In this document: one piece after another, positions 37,423 to 56,542 of the stretch
Layout of the letters: each line of letters starts with the position of its first letter
Numbering within the stretch: position 1 is the first letter of the stretch
Origin: Piromyces finnis
Taxonomy: Eukaryota > Neocallimastigomycota > Neocallimastigomycetes > Neocallimastigales > Neocallimastigaceae
Assembly: GCA_002104945.1 (NCBI GenBank)
Contig: MCFH01000044.1
Span: forward strand, 407,332 to 471,331
Direction of reading: 5' to 3'
Length of the DNA stretch: 64,000 nt
Notes under the pieces: generated by a model
The model's input: the letters and a program-made list of their open reading frames with translations, nothing else
Told to the model about the DNA's origin: nothing
Database searches by the model: none
Translations under genes and position numbers: made by a program

Positions 37423-39128
37423 TACAAACTACAAGCGGTAGTAATGTTGGAAATTTAGCTAATAATTATGTTGGAAATAATAGAAATGGAAATATTCCAA
37501 GTTCTGGTAATAGTGAAGGCTCAACTTCTACTTCAAATATTATAAATACAAATAATGGTAATCCTAATGTTAACTCATATGATGATAATAGTAATAATAC
37601 TTCAAATAATACAAAAGGAATACCTGATAGTTCTATATTAAGCTCTAACAGAAGTAGCCCTGATAGTTCAAATAATGAAGCTATTAATTCTACTACTGGT
37701 AATAATGAAAAAACTAATAGTATTCCAATAATAAGCATTATTACAGTTGTTATTGTAGGTATAATATGTACAATATTTTTAATTATGAGAAGAAGAAAAA
37801 GACAACAAGAAAACTTAGATTTTAAGAATTATGATGATGAATTTAATTTAGAACCAATTACTAGTATTGATCAAAGTGAAAATTCTATAAATCATCAAGG
37901 CAATGTTCAAGAAGTAAATTTAAGTCAATCTTATGAGGAGTATATTAATAACTTTGCTTCACAAGAAGAATCTACTAGTCTAAATAAAATTTCTACAGAA
38001 AATTATAATACTCAAGATATATCAAACCAAAATTATCAAAATGACTATAATATTAATAGTACTGTAGGTTCATCTGTTCAAAACTCACACGATTTAATAA
38101 ATAGTTCTCTTGGTTTTCCACAAACAGATTTAGGTTCACCTTCTCAAATTTATCAAAATTATGGATTAAATAATTCTGTCCAAAATCTTCCTATAACTAG
38201 TCAAATTCCATATATTGGACAAGTACCAGTTGAAGGTACTGTTCCAATTCCTGATGCAGTTCCAGTCAATGATGTTGCCCCGGTTAAAGGTACTGTTCCA
38301 ATTCCTGATGCAGTTCCAGTCAATGATGTTGCTCCAGTTGATGGTACCGTTCCAATTTCTAATGCAGTTCCAGTCAATGGTGTTGTTCCAGTTGATGGTA
38401 CCGTTCCAATTTCTAATGCAGTTCCAGTCAATGGTATTGTTCCAGTTGATGGTACCGTTCCAATTCCTAATGTAGTTCCAGTCAATGGTGTTGTTCCTGT
38501 TGATGGTACCGTTCCAATTCCTAATGCAGTTCCAGTCAATGGTGTTGCTCCAGTTGAAGGTACCGTTCCAATTCCTACAGCTATTCCAGTTGCTGGTACT
38601 CTTCCATATAATGTTCCATATTATGTTCCATATCCAAATCAACCACAATACATTATTAGTCCTCAGCCATTGGATCAATCATATAATTCTCAAAATATTC
38701 TTCCAATTCCAATTATTAATGGTGTTCAACCACAGTATTATATTCAACAACCAATTATTGATCCATCTAATTTAAATACAACTATTCCTGCAATTCCAAG
38801 TCATTATAATCAAGTAAATCCAGTTTTTCTTGATATTGAAAATAATTTTGAAGAAGGAAAAAGACCTGAAAAAAAACCATTGATGGCACCAAACACTAAT
38901 TTGGATATTAATACAAGTAATGTTGATGAAAAAAACAATGCTGAAAATATTCCAACTGCAACTGCTATATCCCCATTACTTTTACCAGTTAATGAATCAC
39001 CAACTGAAGAGTTAAATAATATTGATGATATTATGCCTGATGAATCACCAATTATTCAAACTCAAAAACCTACTTCTGAGGTTAATACAGAAACTGTTTC
39101 GACAGATGTTGAAAAAAAACAAAAATAA
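36798..39128 (+). CDS. Single-TM protein with two sets of tandem repeats
   Basis: 776 aa in one exon. Residues 39-82 are four copies of DDSWRDDPFFK (33-bp DNA repeat), preceded by a dibasic HLNKR site that could be a Kex2-type cleavage point. Then follow poly-Ser, a long Asn-rich spacer with a pure poly-Asn run, one TM segment (about 308-331, SIITVVIVGIICTIFLIM) and a stop-transfer RRRKRQ. The C-terminal part, predicted cytoplasmic, has seven 18-residue repeats of the type GTVPIPNAVPVNGVVPVD (54-bp unit). No signal peptide is seen at this start, although the N-part looks extracellular; a missed upstream exon or a type III topology are both possible. The layout resembles fungal wall or stress sensors (long Ser/Asn stalk, one TM), but no family domain is recognised. 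Confidence 0.75.
36912..37043 (+). repeat. Four 33-bp tandem repeats, coding
   Basis: Four consecutive copies differing by few silent changes (GAGAGA/GAGGGA, GAT/GAC), each giving DDSWRDDPFFK. Near-identity in DNA suggests recent expansion or ongoing homogenisation. Confidence 0.95.
37287..37422 (+). repeat. (AAC)n then (AAT)n poly-Asn coding tract
   Basis: About 33 AAC codons with one AGC, switching to about 12 AAT codons. Both encode Asn. Confidence 0.95.
38222..38600 (+). repeat. Seven 54-bp tandem repeats, coding
   Basis: Seven copies of GGTACYGTTCCAATT-led units giving GTVPI..AVPVN..VPV. The third to sixth copies are the most alike, typical of unequal exchange within an array. Confidence 0.93.
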
Positions 39129-39329
39129 TAAACTTAATTGAAAGCAATATTAAGATATTACCATATAGAATTTTAATTAATATATATCATAGTATCTTAA
39201 TGTAAAAATTAATCTAACTATATATAATATTAAAAGGTTTTTATTTTCATTGCTATAAAGAATTTATGATTATAAAAAAATTGAATTAATTACAAACAAA
39301 CAAAAAGAATAATTAATAATAATAATAAT

Positions 39330-39382
<53 letters not shown>

Positions 39383-39789
39383 GTAATAATAAAGGAAATA
39401 TATAATAGAGTATATTATATCAATTTAATAAAAATTCGTTTCAATTAAATATTTCGTAAAAAAAAAAAAAAAAAAAAAAAAGACTTTTAATTTTCAAAAA
39501 AATTTACTAAATGTTTTTTTTTTTTTTTTTTTTTTAAAGAATATATTAAATGTAACTATTTAATTATGTTAACTTTATAAATAATAAAATAATAAAAATA
39601 TTAAAATATTAATTAAATAGTTTAAGTAAATAAAATTTTTACAATAATATTTTTTATTTTTTATATAAAGTTATACAAAATAGAAAGGTAAAAATAATTA
39701 ATTTTATTATATTTATTCTTTATATTAAGGATAAGAAAAAAATTTTTTTTACAATATTTACATATATTTTATTATATATTTTATTAAAA
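39129..39789. other. Intergenic, convergent 3' ends
   Basis: A/T-rich, with AAT microsatellite at about 39316-39391, an A23 run near 39459-39481 and T22 near 39514-39535. No gene seen. Confidence 0.65.
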
Positions 39790-42177
39790 TTATCTATAAC
39801 CCTTAATAATGTTACTGATTTTATTATAAACATTCCAGTTAGTAGTATAATTACAATAATAATTAATATCTTCAATTGATTGACCATTATTATTAATATT
39901 ATTTGTGTCAGCACCATTAGAAATTAAAAACTTTAAAATATCAATAGTTCTATTTCTAATGGCGTAAGTTAATGCTGTATCACCATTTTCATCTTGAATA
40001 TTAATATCTAAATTATTATTAACTAAAATTTTTACAAAATCAAGTTTATTTTTAGTGATAACATTGTAAATAATATCATTTTCGCAAATTTCTCCTGTAA
40101 TACAATTGTTAACATTATATTTAATGAGAAATTCAAAAATATCTTTATTTCCTATATCAGAAACTTTCTTTAAAATAGAGATACCTTTATCATTTTTGAA
40201 ATTAATATCAGCACCTGATTTAATTAAATGCTTAACAATTTCAACATCACCTAATTCAATTGCATACATAAGAATAGACATATTATTTTTTTTAATTATA
40301 TAATTAACATTGGCTCCTTTTTTAATTAATAGTTTTACAATAGGTAAAGTACGTTTCTGAACAGCATAGAATAAAGGTGAGTTACCAGCTTTATCAATAA
40401 AGTTTACACCAGATCCTCTCTTTATAAGTTCTTTAATAATGTCTTCATTATCTTTTACAGTGTAATCATTAATTTTAATAATAGTAATTAAAGGAGATTC
40501 ACCACGTTTATTGACTGTGTTAAGGATAATATTTTTATTTTGAAGAAGGGTATTAATTATTTCTCTATTTTTCTTATATATTGAAATGTGAAGAGCTGAA
40601 TTACCAAAGATATCCTGGAAGTTAACATCAACTCCATTATTAATTAAGTATTTTGTAGTATTGACATCCTCTTCATTAATGGTATAATATAAAATATTAT
40701 TACCATTAGCATCTTTTCTATTAATAATATCTAAATATTTCACCAAAAATTTAAATATTTCAAAATGTTCTAATTTATAAGATAATGTTAACGGAGTGTT
40801 GCCGTTCCCATCGTTTATGTCCATATCGATGTTATTATCTTTTCCATATTTTACTAGTAAAATAACGTTATCAATGTCATTTTGATTGATAGCATTAATT
40901 AATGGATAATTACCATTGGCGTCTTTTTCGTTGATATTAATATTTGGTTTCTTTAAAAGATATTTTACAAGAAGAGGATTATTGCTGAGAGCTAAAGATA
41001 GTAGCGGATTTCCATTACTATCTTTTGAATTGCAATCTACTCCATGCTCCATTAAATATTCAAATATTTCAACATTTCCTGAATAAATAGAGACAACAAT
41101 AGGTAGTTCACCATTAATATCCTTTACATTAACATTTATCGTTGATTTAAATTCTTTATCTTCAACTAAATATTCAACTAATTTTAAGTTTTTAAGTTTA
41201 ATAGCCATTTTAAGAATTAAATTAAAATAATGAATATCATAAGTTGGAATAGTTTCTTTTTTTTTATCCTTCTTTAATAAAGTTTTTAGAGCACTTGTAA
41301 TCAATAATTTCATAATATCTATATTACTATTCCTATTGGCTTCTTGTAAAATAGGTTCAGAAAGAATATTTTTAAAATTAAACGCTTTATAGCTTAGAAT
41401 ATTTTTTACAAACTTATAATTGTTCATTTTTACTGCTTTATCTAAAATTTCGTATTTATTAATTCTACAAAAAACAATATCTTGGTCACTTCCATCATGA
41501 TCAAATATAATTTTTATTGCTTCATAGTTTTCTTTATCATTTGCTTTTTTATACATACTTTCATTAACAGGTATTTTGTTCTTTTCTTTTGATATGGCTT
41601 CCTTTAATTCTTTATCGGATAAAGCTTCTCTATTTTTATAAATTTTAAGAAAATTTATTATAAATGATTGATCGAAAATATAGTGCTTAAACATGAGCTC
41701 TAAAAACAAATTTTTCTTATTTTCAATAAGCTCATAGATGAGACTTGAAATTCTGAATTTAATATTAAATCCATGATTTAGAGTATAGAGTAAATTTTTT
41801 TGATTAAGTAAGTTAAATTTACAAAGGTAATATATAATATTATAATTATTGATAGTACAATTAATATTTGCTTCTTTTTCTAATAATAAATCAGAAATTT
41901 CAAAGTTATTATTAGCTATAGAAGAAAAAAGGGGTATTTTATGGATGTTTCCATCTGTAATAGAATAATTGAATGTTTTATATTGACATTGGTTTATGAT
42001 ATATTTGATAATTTCATTTGATACTTTATGTTCAATTGAATAAATAAAAATATCAAACGAAGAGTTATTAATTTCTTTTAAAGAAATATTATTATCTGAA
42101 ATATAAAATTCAAGTTCTTTGAAATCATTTTTTTCAATAATATCAATTATTCTATTTTTTGTTGCTTCAACATTCAT
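39790..42177 (-). CDS. Ankyrin-repeat protein, 795 aa
   Basis: One intronless frame. Residues 1-185 are a helical N-terminal module (KNDFKELEFYISDNNISLKE, then NQCQYKTFNYSI) with ankyrin-like spacing but poor consensus. From about residue 345 to the C-terminus there are roughly a dozen ankyrin repeats with the usual turns DANGNYPL, DGNGNTPL, DKAGNSPL, ENGDTAL and the helix pairs IVKLLIKKGANVN. No other domain is present, so it is most likely a cytosolic protein-binding scaffold; the partner is unknown. Large families of such ankyrin proteins with this kind of N-terminal module are, to my knowledge, typical of gut fungi. No signal peptide or TM. Composition matches its neighbours. Confidence 0.93.
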   Translation of the reverse strand: MNVEATKNRIIDIIEKNDFKELEFYISDNNISLKEINNSSFDIFIYSIEHKVSNEIIKYIINQCQYKTFNYSITDGNIHKIPLFSSIANNNFEISDLLLEKEANINCTINNYNIIYYLCKFNLLNQKNLLYTLNHGFNIKFRISSLIYELIENKKNLFLELMFKHYIFDQSFIINFLKIYKNREALSDKELKEAISKEKNKIPVNESMYKKANDKENYEAIKIIFDHDGSDQDIVFCRINKYEILDKAVKMNNYKFVKNILSYKAFNFKNILSEPILQEANRNSNIDIMKLLITSALKTLLKKDKKKETIPTYDIHYFNLILKMAIKLKNLKLVEYLVEDKEFKSTINVNVKDINGELPIVVSIYSGNVEIFEYLMEHGVDCNSKDSNGNPLLSLALSNNPLLVKYLLKKPNININEKDANGNYPLINAINQNDIDNVILLVKYGKDNNIDMDINDGNGNTPLTLSYKLEHFEIFKFLVKYLDIINRKDANGNNILYYTINEEDVNTTKYLINNGVDVNFQDIFGNSALHISIYKKNREIINTLLQNKNIILNTVNKRGESPLITIIKINDYTVKDNEDIIKELIKRGSGVNFIDKAGNSPLFYAVQKRTLPIVKLLIKKGANVNYIIKKNNMSILMYAIELGDVEIVKHLIKSGADINFKNDKGISILKKVSDIGNKDIFEFLIKYNVNNCITGEICENDIIYNVITKNKLDFVKILVNNNLDINIQDENGDTALTYAIRNRTIDILKFLISNGADTNNINNNGQSIEDINYYCNYTTNWNVYNKISNIIKGYR

Positions 42178-43422
42178 ATTTAAAACTTATAATAATAAAA
42201 AAATAAAAAAGGAATTAACAATGCTATCTATTTATATATGTCAATATTTAATTTTTTGGGGTTATTTATTCTATATATTTAATAAAAAAAAAAAGCAAAC
42301 AATATTTATATTATTATTCTTCTACTAAGAATTATGAAACATAATTACTTTTTTATACACTTTAAATTAATTAGTGTTATTTTTCTGTAAAAAAAAATAA
42401 TTTTTTAATTTAATAATTAATAAACTTTAATATCTTTATATATTAATAATATTTTATAAAAATGATATATTAATGAAATTTATTAACGTGTCATTTCATA
42501 TGACTTAATAAAATTTCAAAAATTTTTTTTTAATATTATTGTGTTATTTTGGTATTTTTTCTTTTTTGTATAAATATTATTATTGCATAAAATGGTTTAA
42601 TATTAAAACAATTATAAATATTAAAATAACTTTTTTTTTTTTAACCATTAACATCTTTAAAAAAAAAAAAGATAAAAAAGTTTTTAATTTATATCCTTTT
42701 GATTAAGTAATATTAATAATTAAATAATCTATTTGATAAAATAAGTAAAAAAAATATATTATTTTATTAATATAGAATCTAAAATATAATATTATAAAAA
42801 TATGAAGCTTCACATATTTCATAATTATTATTGTGTAGCTTCATATAGCAATAAATATAATGTATATTTCATTAAAGAAAATATAAATTAATTGAAATTT
42901 AATACATTTGGAAGAAGTTAAAAATTAAAAAAATATTTAATTAATAATAATTTAATAGTTTATCTGTTACCTTCAGTAATTACTATGAAAATTACCCAAT
43001 TCTTTTATATACACTTATCATTATTAATAAAAAGATATTATTTCATACACTAATTCTTCAGTTATTTTTTAAAGATTAAGAATATTATTATAATTAATAT
43101 ATAATTTTTTATTATTAATTGAATAATATTTTTTATTTATTAATATAAAAAATATAAATAAAAATTCATTTTTTTTAATATATATTTTCCTTAAATTGTT
43201 TTTTCTCTTTTTTTTTTCTAATTTTTTTTCTATTTTTTTTTTTTTATTCTTGACATTTTTTGATAATTATTAAAATTTTAATTTTGGGTATTTATTATTA
43301 AAAAAATTAAAAAATATAAACTTTATCTTATTTTCATTTATCTATAAACTCTTTTAATACTTATTGGTTTTTTTAGTACGATATAAATAATTTTATATAT
43401 ATGTATATATTTTATTAATTTC
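42178..43422. other. Intergenic
   Basis: 1.2 kb of A/T-rich DNA: promoter of the ankyrin gene's divergent side is not shared, as both flanking genes are on the minus strand. No gene or RNA seen. Confidence 0.6.
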
Positions 43423-46400
43423 TTAGAATAAACCGTAAATTTCGGAAGATTCAGTATCAATATCAATATCGTAGTAGCATGGACGAGTTGGAAGACCTGG
43501 CATTGTTTGCATAGTACCAACAATTGGGTAAATAAAACCAGCACCAACACTAGCTCTAATATCACGAATTGGTAAAGTGAAACCAGTTGGAGCACCCTTA
43601 ATTAATGGGTTATCAGTGAAACTTAAGTGAGTCTTAGCCATACAAACTGGGAGTTTGTCATAACCTAACTTAGTGTATTGTTCAATCTTAGCCTTAGCAA
43701 CATCACTAAGTTCAACAGCACTAGCACCATAAGTCTTCTTGGCAATAGTTTCAATCTTTTCAACAATTGGAGCTTCAAGATCGTAAAGGTACTTAAATTC
43801 ATTGTTTTCACCTTCACAAGCCTTAATAACAGCATTGGCTAATTCAACGGCACCCTTACCACCTTCAGCCCAGTTATTAGTTAAGGCAACTTCATCGCAA
43901 CCAGCTTCTAAAGCCATTTTGCGAATAACTTCAATTTCGGCTTCAGTGTCAGTAGTAAACTTGTTAATAGCAAGAATGACCTTAACACCATAAGACTTAG
44001 CATTTTGAATATGCTTAATAGTATTACACATACCCTTTTGAACAAATTCTAAGTTTTCGGTGTTGTATTCTTCTGGAAGTGGTTGACCAGCTGAAACTGG
44101 AGAAGCACCACCATGTAATTTAATAGCTCTGACAGTAGCAACAATAACAACAGCATTTGGAACAAGACCACTGTTACGGCACTTAATGTTGAAGAATTTT
44201 TCCATACCAATATCAGCACCAAAACCAGCTTCAGTAATAACGTAACCTTCTTCTTCTTCTGGATTCTTAGTACCAACTAACTTAAGAGCAATCTTATCAG
44301 CAAGAATAGAAGAGTTACCGTGGGCAATGTTAGCGAATGGACCAGCGTGAACAAAGACTGGAGTACCTTCTAAAGTTTGCATAAGATTTGGCTTAATGGC
44401 TTCTTTCATAAGAACGGCAAGAGCACCTCCAACACCAAGATCATCACAAGTAATTGGTTCACCAGCCTTACTTTGGGCAACAACAATGTTACCTAATCTT
44501 TCTCTCATATCCTTAAGAGAAGTAGTTAAAGCTAAAATAGCCATAACTTCACTAGCAACAGCAATATCATAACCGGTCTTACGAGTAATACCCTTTTCAG
44601 TATCATTTTGACCAATAGTAATTTCACGAAGGTATCTATCGTTAGTGTCAACAACTCTTCTCCAGGTGATAGTTTCTGGATCAATATCTAATCTAGCAAA
44701 CTTAGTAATTTCTTCTGGGGTAAGATCTAATGGGTTGGTCTTGTTGATACCAAGCTTAGCAAGTCTCTTTAACATGACTGGAGCAAATTCTCTCTTGTTA
44801 CCTTTAACAGTAGTTAAACGTCTGAAAAGAGCAGCATCACTTTGAGTGCTTTCATGGAAAATACGAGTATCAATAGCAGCAGCTAATAAATTGTTAGCAG
44901 CAGCAACAGCATGAATATCACCAGTGAGATGAAGGTTGAATTCTTCCATTGGAATAATTTGTGAATAACCGCCACCAGCAGCACCACCCTTAACACCGAA
45001 GGTTGGACCTTGAGATGGTTGACGAACACAAGCAATAGCCTTCTTGTTTAAGTGAGCAGCAAGAGCTTGAACTAAACCAACAACAGTAGTAGATTTACCT
45101 TCACCTAATGGAGTTGGAGTAATACCAGCAACAAGAACATATTTACCATTTTTGTAATTCTTTAAACGGTTAATAACTGAAAGACTAACCTTTGCCTTGT
45201 ATTCACCGTATAAATCAAATTCAGATTCAAATAAACCTAATTCATCAGCAACAGTTTTAATTTGTTTTGGAGTTTGAGCTTTAGCAATTTCAATATCACT
45301 TGGAACTGGGACTTGTGGCTTAATTGGTAAATAGGTCCATGGAGCTTTGTTACCTTCGAAGTAACGCTTAGCACTAATAACTAAGTTGTCCATTAACATA
45401 GCAATAGTCATTGGACCAACACCCTTTGGAACTGGAGTAATTCTTGAAGCATGCTTAATAGCAACATCAAATTCAACATCACCAACTAAACGATAACCAG
45501 ATTTCTTAGTAGCATCTTCAACTGGGTTAGTACCAACATCAATAACAACAGCACCATCCTTGATCCATTCACCCTTAACCATACCAGCACGACCAACAGC
45601 AGCAATAACAATATCGGCTTGCTTAACGATTTCACCAAGATTCCTGGTTCTAGAGTGACATAAAGTAGTAGTGGCATCTAAACGGTTTAATAATTGGAAG
45701 ACTGGCATACCAACAATATTACTACGTCCAATAACAACAGCACGTTGACCAGAAATTGGACATCCAACTTCATGTAATAAACGAATACAACCCTTTGGAG
45801 TACAAGCAACGAAGAGTGGGTCTTCATCCTTCTTAACAAGCTTACCCATATTTAATGAATGGAAACTATATAATTTATTATATCATATTAATAAATATAT
45901 TAATATTTTTCATTAATACATTAAAAATATATACGTTTTAAATATTTAATTTTATAACTTTTATAAACATTTTATAAAAAACTTCTTTAAACTTACCCAT
46001 CAACATCCTTACGGTAATCAACAGCTTCAGTAATAACCTTTTCGTCAATATGCTTTGGTAAAGGTAATTGAACTAAAATACCATGAATAGCTGGATCATT
46101 GTTCATTTTGTTAATCATAGCTAATAACTATTTTAATCACATATAAATTATTTTATTAATAATCTTATTAAATTATTTATTATTTTTACTTTTTCATTTT
46201 ATATTTACTTCAGCTTGAGTAATAGATTCTGGTTCTTTTCTTAAAGTGAAGTCCATACCAGCCTATACAATTAAATTTTAATTTATATCAACAGTTGGTT
46301 TACTTATTTTTCAATTTAGAAATAATCTTATAAATATATTGTATATACTTCAACAGCAGCACGTTGCTTCATTCTAACATATGAGTTAGAATCTTCACGA

Positions 46401-46628
46401 GCACCAACTTGAATGATAGCTAAATGTGGAATGCATCCCTTTTTCTTTAATTCTTCGATTTCTAACTTTAAGTTAGCACGAATGTTCCTTTATTTTTAAA
46501 GTAATGTTAAAATTAATCTCCACACTAGTATTTCAAATAAATATTTATATTTATTTTCAAAATATATAAGATATTTACTTTCCGATAGTGAAACCATCGA
46601 TAATTTTAGCCTTAAGTTCTGGATCCAT
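43423..46628 (-). CDS. ADE3: C1-tetrahydrofolate synthase, trifunctional, cytosolic type
   Basis: Five exons: 46628-46579, 46487-46349, 46262-46209, 46127-45997, 45865-43423; the sum is 2817 nt (938 aa), the usual length. The first third is the methylenetetrahydrofolate dehydrogenase/cyclohydrolase ([19 protein letters not shown] with the catalytic Lys context, [32 protein letters not shown]). The rest is formate-THF ligase, with the ATP-binding [32 protein letters not shown] and LTGDIHA. The enzyme interconverts formate, formyl-, methenyl- and methylene-THF, supplying purines and thymidylate. No targeting presequence is visible ([12 protein letters not shown]), so it is taken as cytosolic. 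All small introns are crowded in the first 370 coding bases. Codon use is richer in G/C than neighbours, suggesting good expression. Confidence 0.96.
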
Positions 46629-49600
46629 TATTTATTATTATTTAAAAAGAATTTACAAATATCTTTATAAAAAATAAAATAAATTATAATATTAATTTAT
46701 AAACTTTGAATAAATAATTTATTTCATAAATATTTTCGTTTAAAATTATAATTATAATTAAGCTATTCATCCTGTTATAGGTTATTTTTAATTTATAATT
46801 TTACTAAAAGATTGATTATTTACTTTAATAGATATTAACTATTTTTTTTTTTTTTTTGGAAATAACAATAATAATAATTCAGTTCCTATTATTATTATTT
46901 TATATTTTTAATTTTTATAATATTATTGCAAAGAATAAAATAATTTTGGAATTTTTGTTATTTTTATATATTTTTTTAAATATTATAAAATATATTAGAA
47001 ATAACTGATTATATTTAATTAATCCAAATTATATTGTCAGTTGAATTTTATTAATATTAAAATATAACCTAATATATTAATTAATTAGTATTCTTTATTA
47101 AATACAAAAAAAAAGGAAAAGAAAATACTGAAAAATGATTGGTTGAAATTCGAAATTTTAAAATTTCAAAAAAAAAAAAAAAAGATTTGTTACAATGACA
47201 TATTTAATATAAGATAACATTAATTCTATCATATTACTTTCAAATAATATAAAACTTATTTATCTTCATCATAATTTAAAAGTCTATAATGTTGTATTTA
47301 TAAACACTATAAATTCATTTTTATTTAAATATTGTATCAATATTTTGATTATTATAAATTTTTTAAACACATTCCCTTAAATTTATATGGCATAAATTTC
47401 TTCCTAATAATACCTAAGAATACATTATTCCACGGAAATGTTTTTTGATTCTTTTTTAAAATTTTAAAAATCGTAAACTTTAATTAAAACATAAGTTTAT
47501 AACATATAAATAAGTAAATAGTTATATTAAAATTAATTATTTTATATATTATTTATATTAATATAGATTTAAAATATAAAATTTATTGGACAATATTATT
47601 TTCACAAAATTTTATTATAATTTTTCTTATTTGAAATACTTTACTTTTATATAATCAACAACAATAATAATCTAGTAATTACTGAAGTAAGTAAAGTTGT
47701 TTCTTTATAATTCATTATTATTTATCTTCGACTATTTATCTTTTATTTTAATACAATTAAATATTTATAAAAAAAACTTAAATTTTAAACTTAATGTTTA
47801 GTTAAAATATGGTAATGGATTCAAAGATTGTTTCAGTTATAATAATAAACTTTTATAAAGTAATAATTATAAAACAAATATCTATATTATATATTTTATA
47901 ACAAATATTTTTCAAAATCTGCATTATTATATTTAATGAACTTTATTCATTTAATATGAAATGATCTTAAACAATTTATTTTTTTTTTCAAAAAAAAAAA
48001 AAAAGGCTTATTAATTAATAGTCAACATTATTATAAAAATCCAAAAGATACCTCTTAAACTATAGAAAATATTGTTTACTTTTTTCACTTTATTTATCAT
48101 GTAACTAACTAAATAAACTTGTTATTTATTTTTGAATTACTAATATTTCTAAATATATTCATGTATTAACAAAAAAACTTTCAATTTTTACTTTCATTAT
48201 AAATAATATTTTTTTAAAAAAAATTAATTAAAATTAATAGAAAATTTTTTTAATTTTTCGTAATTTTTATATTCTTCATTATTGCCATTTGCCATGAGTT
48301 ATAATAAATAATATGGATTTTTAAGAATATAAAAATTACTAGTATATTATATATTATATACAATTTGTTTAATTTACTTTGGTTTCAATATGTTTATAAT
48401 AAAATATAAAAATAATAAAAAATATTGAAATTTACCTTTATATATGTAAAATTTATTATATTTATATTTTATTTTTCATCTTTCATTTGTATAATAATAT
48501 ATTATATTATTATATATTGTATATTATATTGTTAAATAAATATATCCAATCAACTATTTTAATAACTGATATATTACAATTTAAACTATAATTAAAAATG
48601 TTAATTAATAATTAGTATATATTTTTTAGGTTAACTAATTCTTAATTGATTATTAACCAATATAATGTATATAATATTAATGAAAATTTGAAGAAAATCT
48701 AAATAAATAGTATCTTGTTCATAACATCAAAGTACTAATATCATTTTGTTCATCTTCCAACTTTCCTAAAACTTACATTCCGGATTTTATTAAATTCAAT
48801 TTCCTAATTATTGATTAATTTTTTTTTCTATTTTTTACTTTTTACTTCATTTTAATTTTCCATAATAAAATATTATTTTATTCCAATATTTCAAATTCTC
48901 TTTTGCATTTAATTTAAATCAAATAAAGCGTGTTAACTTTATTAAATTTTATTAATTATTATTTTTTTAATAAATATTTCTGTTAATTTTGCAAAAAAAA
49001 AAAAAAAAAAAGTTAGCCTTACCGAATGATTTATAGCAATGAAAAACATGAATTTTTATATTTTCTATTTCTTATAGTAGTATAATTAAGTTCTTTTTTT
49101 TTGGTATATGAGCATATGAAAATATTATAAATTCATTTATTCTTTCTTTAGATAATTGAAACTCATCTAGTTTCAAAAAATATAAATTCATTAGATTTAA
49201 CGTTTAACAAAATATTTAAATTTATTAAATTCTTTATCTCTTTGGTAATATAGTCAGTTTGATAGTTAATATCTTTAAATGCATTATTTAGATTTTTTTA
49301 ATTAACAATACTTAATCTTCCAAACTTCCTAACTTTATTTTTATTTAATTTTGAGTTATAATATATATTTCATTGCATTATTTTTCTTTCTTTTTTTTTT
49401 TTAGCTGTTTTTAGCATTATTCAAATACTTTTATAAAATTTTACTAATAACAAAAAATTAATACAAAAAAATTGTATATTAAAAATACATTAATATATTA
49501 TTAACTTTAATTATTATTAAATTTAATTGTTGGTTAAATTAACTAGTTAATTATTTTTTTGTTTTTATTTTTTTATTATTTTAAAAAATTACAATAATAT

Positions 49601-49701
49601 TTTTTTAAATTCTTTTTTAATTCATGATTGTATAAATATATGGAGCTTTATAATTTTGGATAATTGATATATTTAATATATTAAATAATAGGTATTCTAT
49701 T
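46629..49701. other. Intergenic
   Basis: 3.1 kb of A/T-rich DNA with short poly(A/T) runs (about 46840-46857, 47170-47184, 47985-48004, 48993-49011). I looked for tRNA-like and RNA islands and saw none. It includes the promoter of the C1-THF synthase gene and the 3' region of RAM1. Confidence 0.55.
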
Positions 49702-55963
<6,262 letters not shown>

Positions 55964-55978
55964 GATCTATTTTCATTA

Positions 55979-56026
<48 letters not shown>

Positions 56027-56542
56027 AGAAAAAAAGAAAGAAAGAAAGAAGAAAGGAAATAAGAATAACAAGAATTTTTCTTTTTCTTTTTTTATCTTCA
56101 CACACTTTCTATTACATTAAAATAAATTATATTTATCAATATTTTTCATTTTTTATAGTATAAATAATATTTAATAAGATCATTCTGTTAATAATAAAAA
56201 CTTTCAAAACTTCATTTTCATAATAAATCAAATAAATTTAAAATATAATATTGTACATTTTTTACTCAATAATAATTTATTTACCTATTAATTAATTTTT
56301 TATTTAGTTATTTAAAATTATTTAATATATAAAATTTATAATAATTAAATTTTTTAAAAAAAAAAATAATTATAAATTATATCTAATAATAATGAAAATT
56401 CAAATTTAAATTTTGGATTTATTGAAATTGTTTCTTGCTATTACTTTCATATAATATTTATGAAGAAGTGTATATATATATAATAATTAGGTTTAAAATA
56501 TAAAGATAAAAAATATTGTAAAATATTTAATATAAATATAAA
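55964..56542. other. Intergenic
   Basis: Starts with an A-rich run (about 55980-56040) in the 3' region of the WD40 gene, then the A/T-rich promoter region of MDM12. No gene seen. Confidence 0.65.

Noticed and set aside
38166-38775. Antisense and shifted frames rich in WNCIRNWNGT or GTVPSTGT patterns
   Set aside because: Shadows of the 54-bp coding repeat of the single-TM protein.
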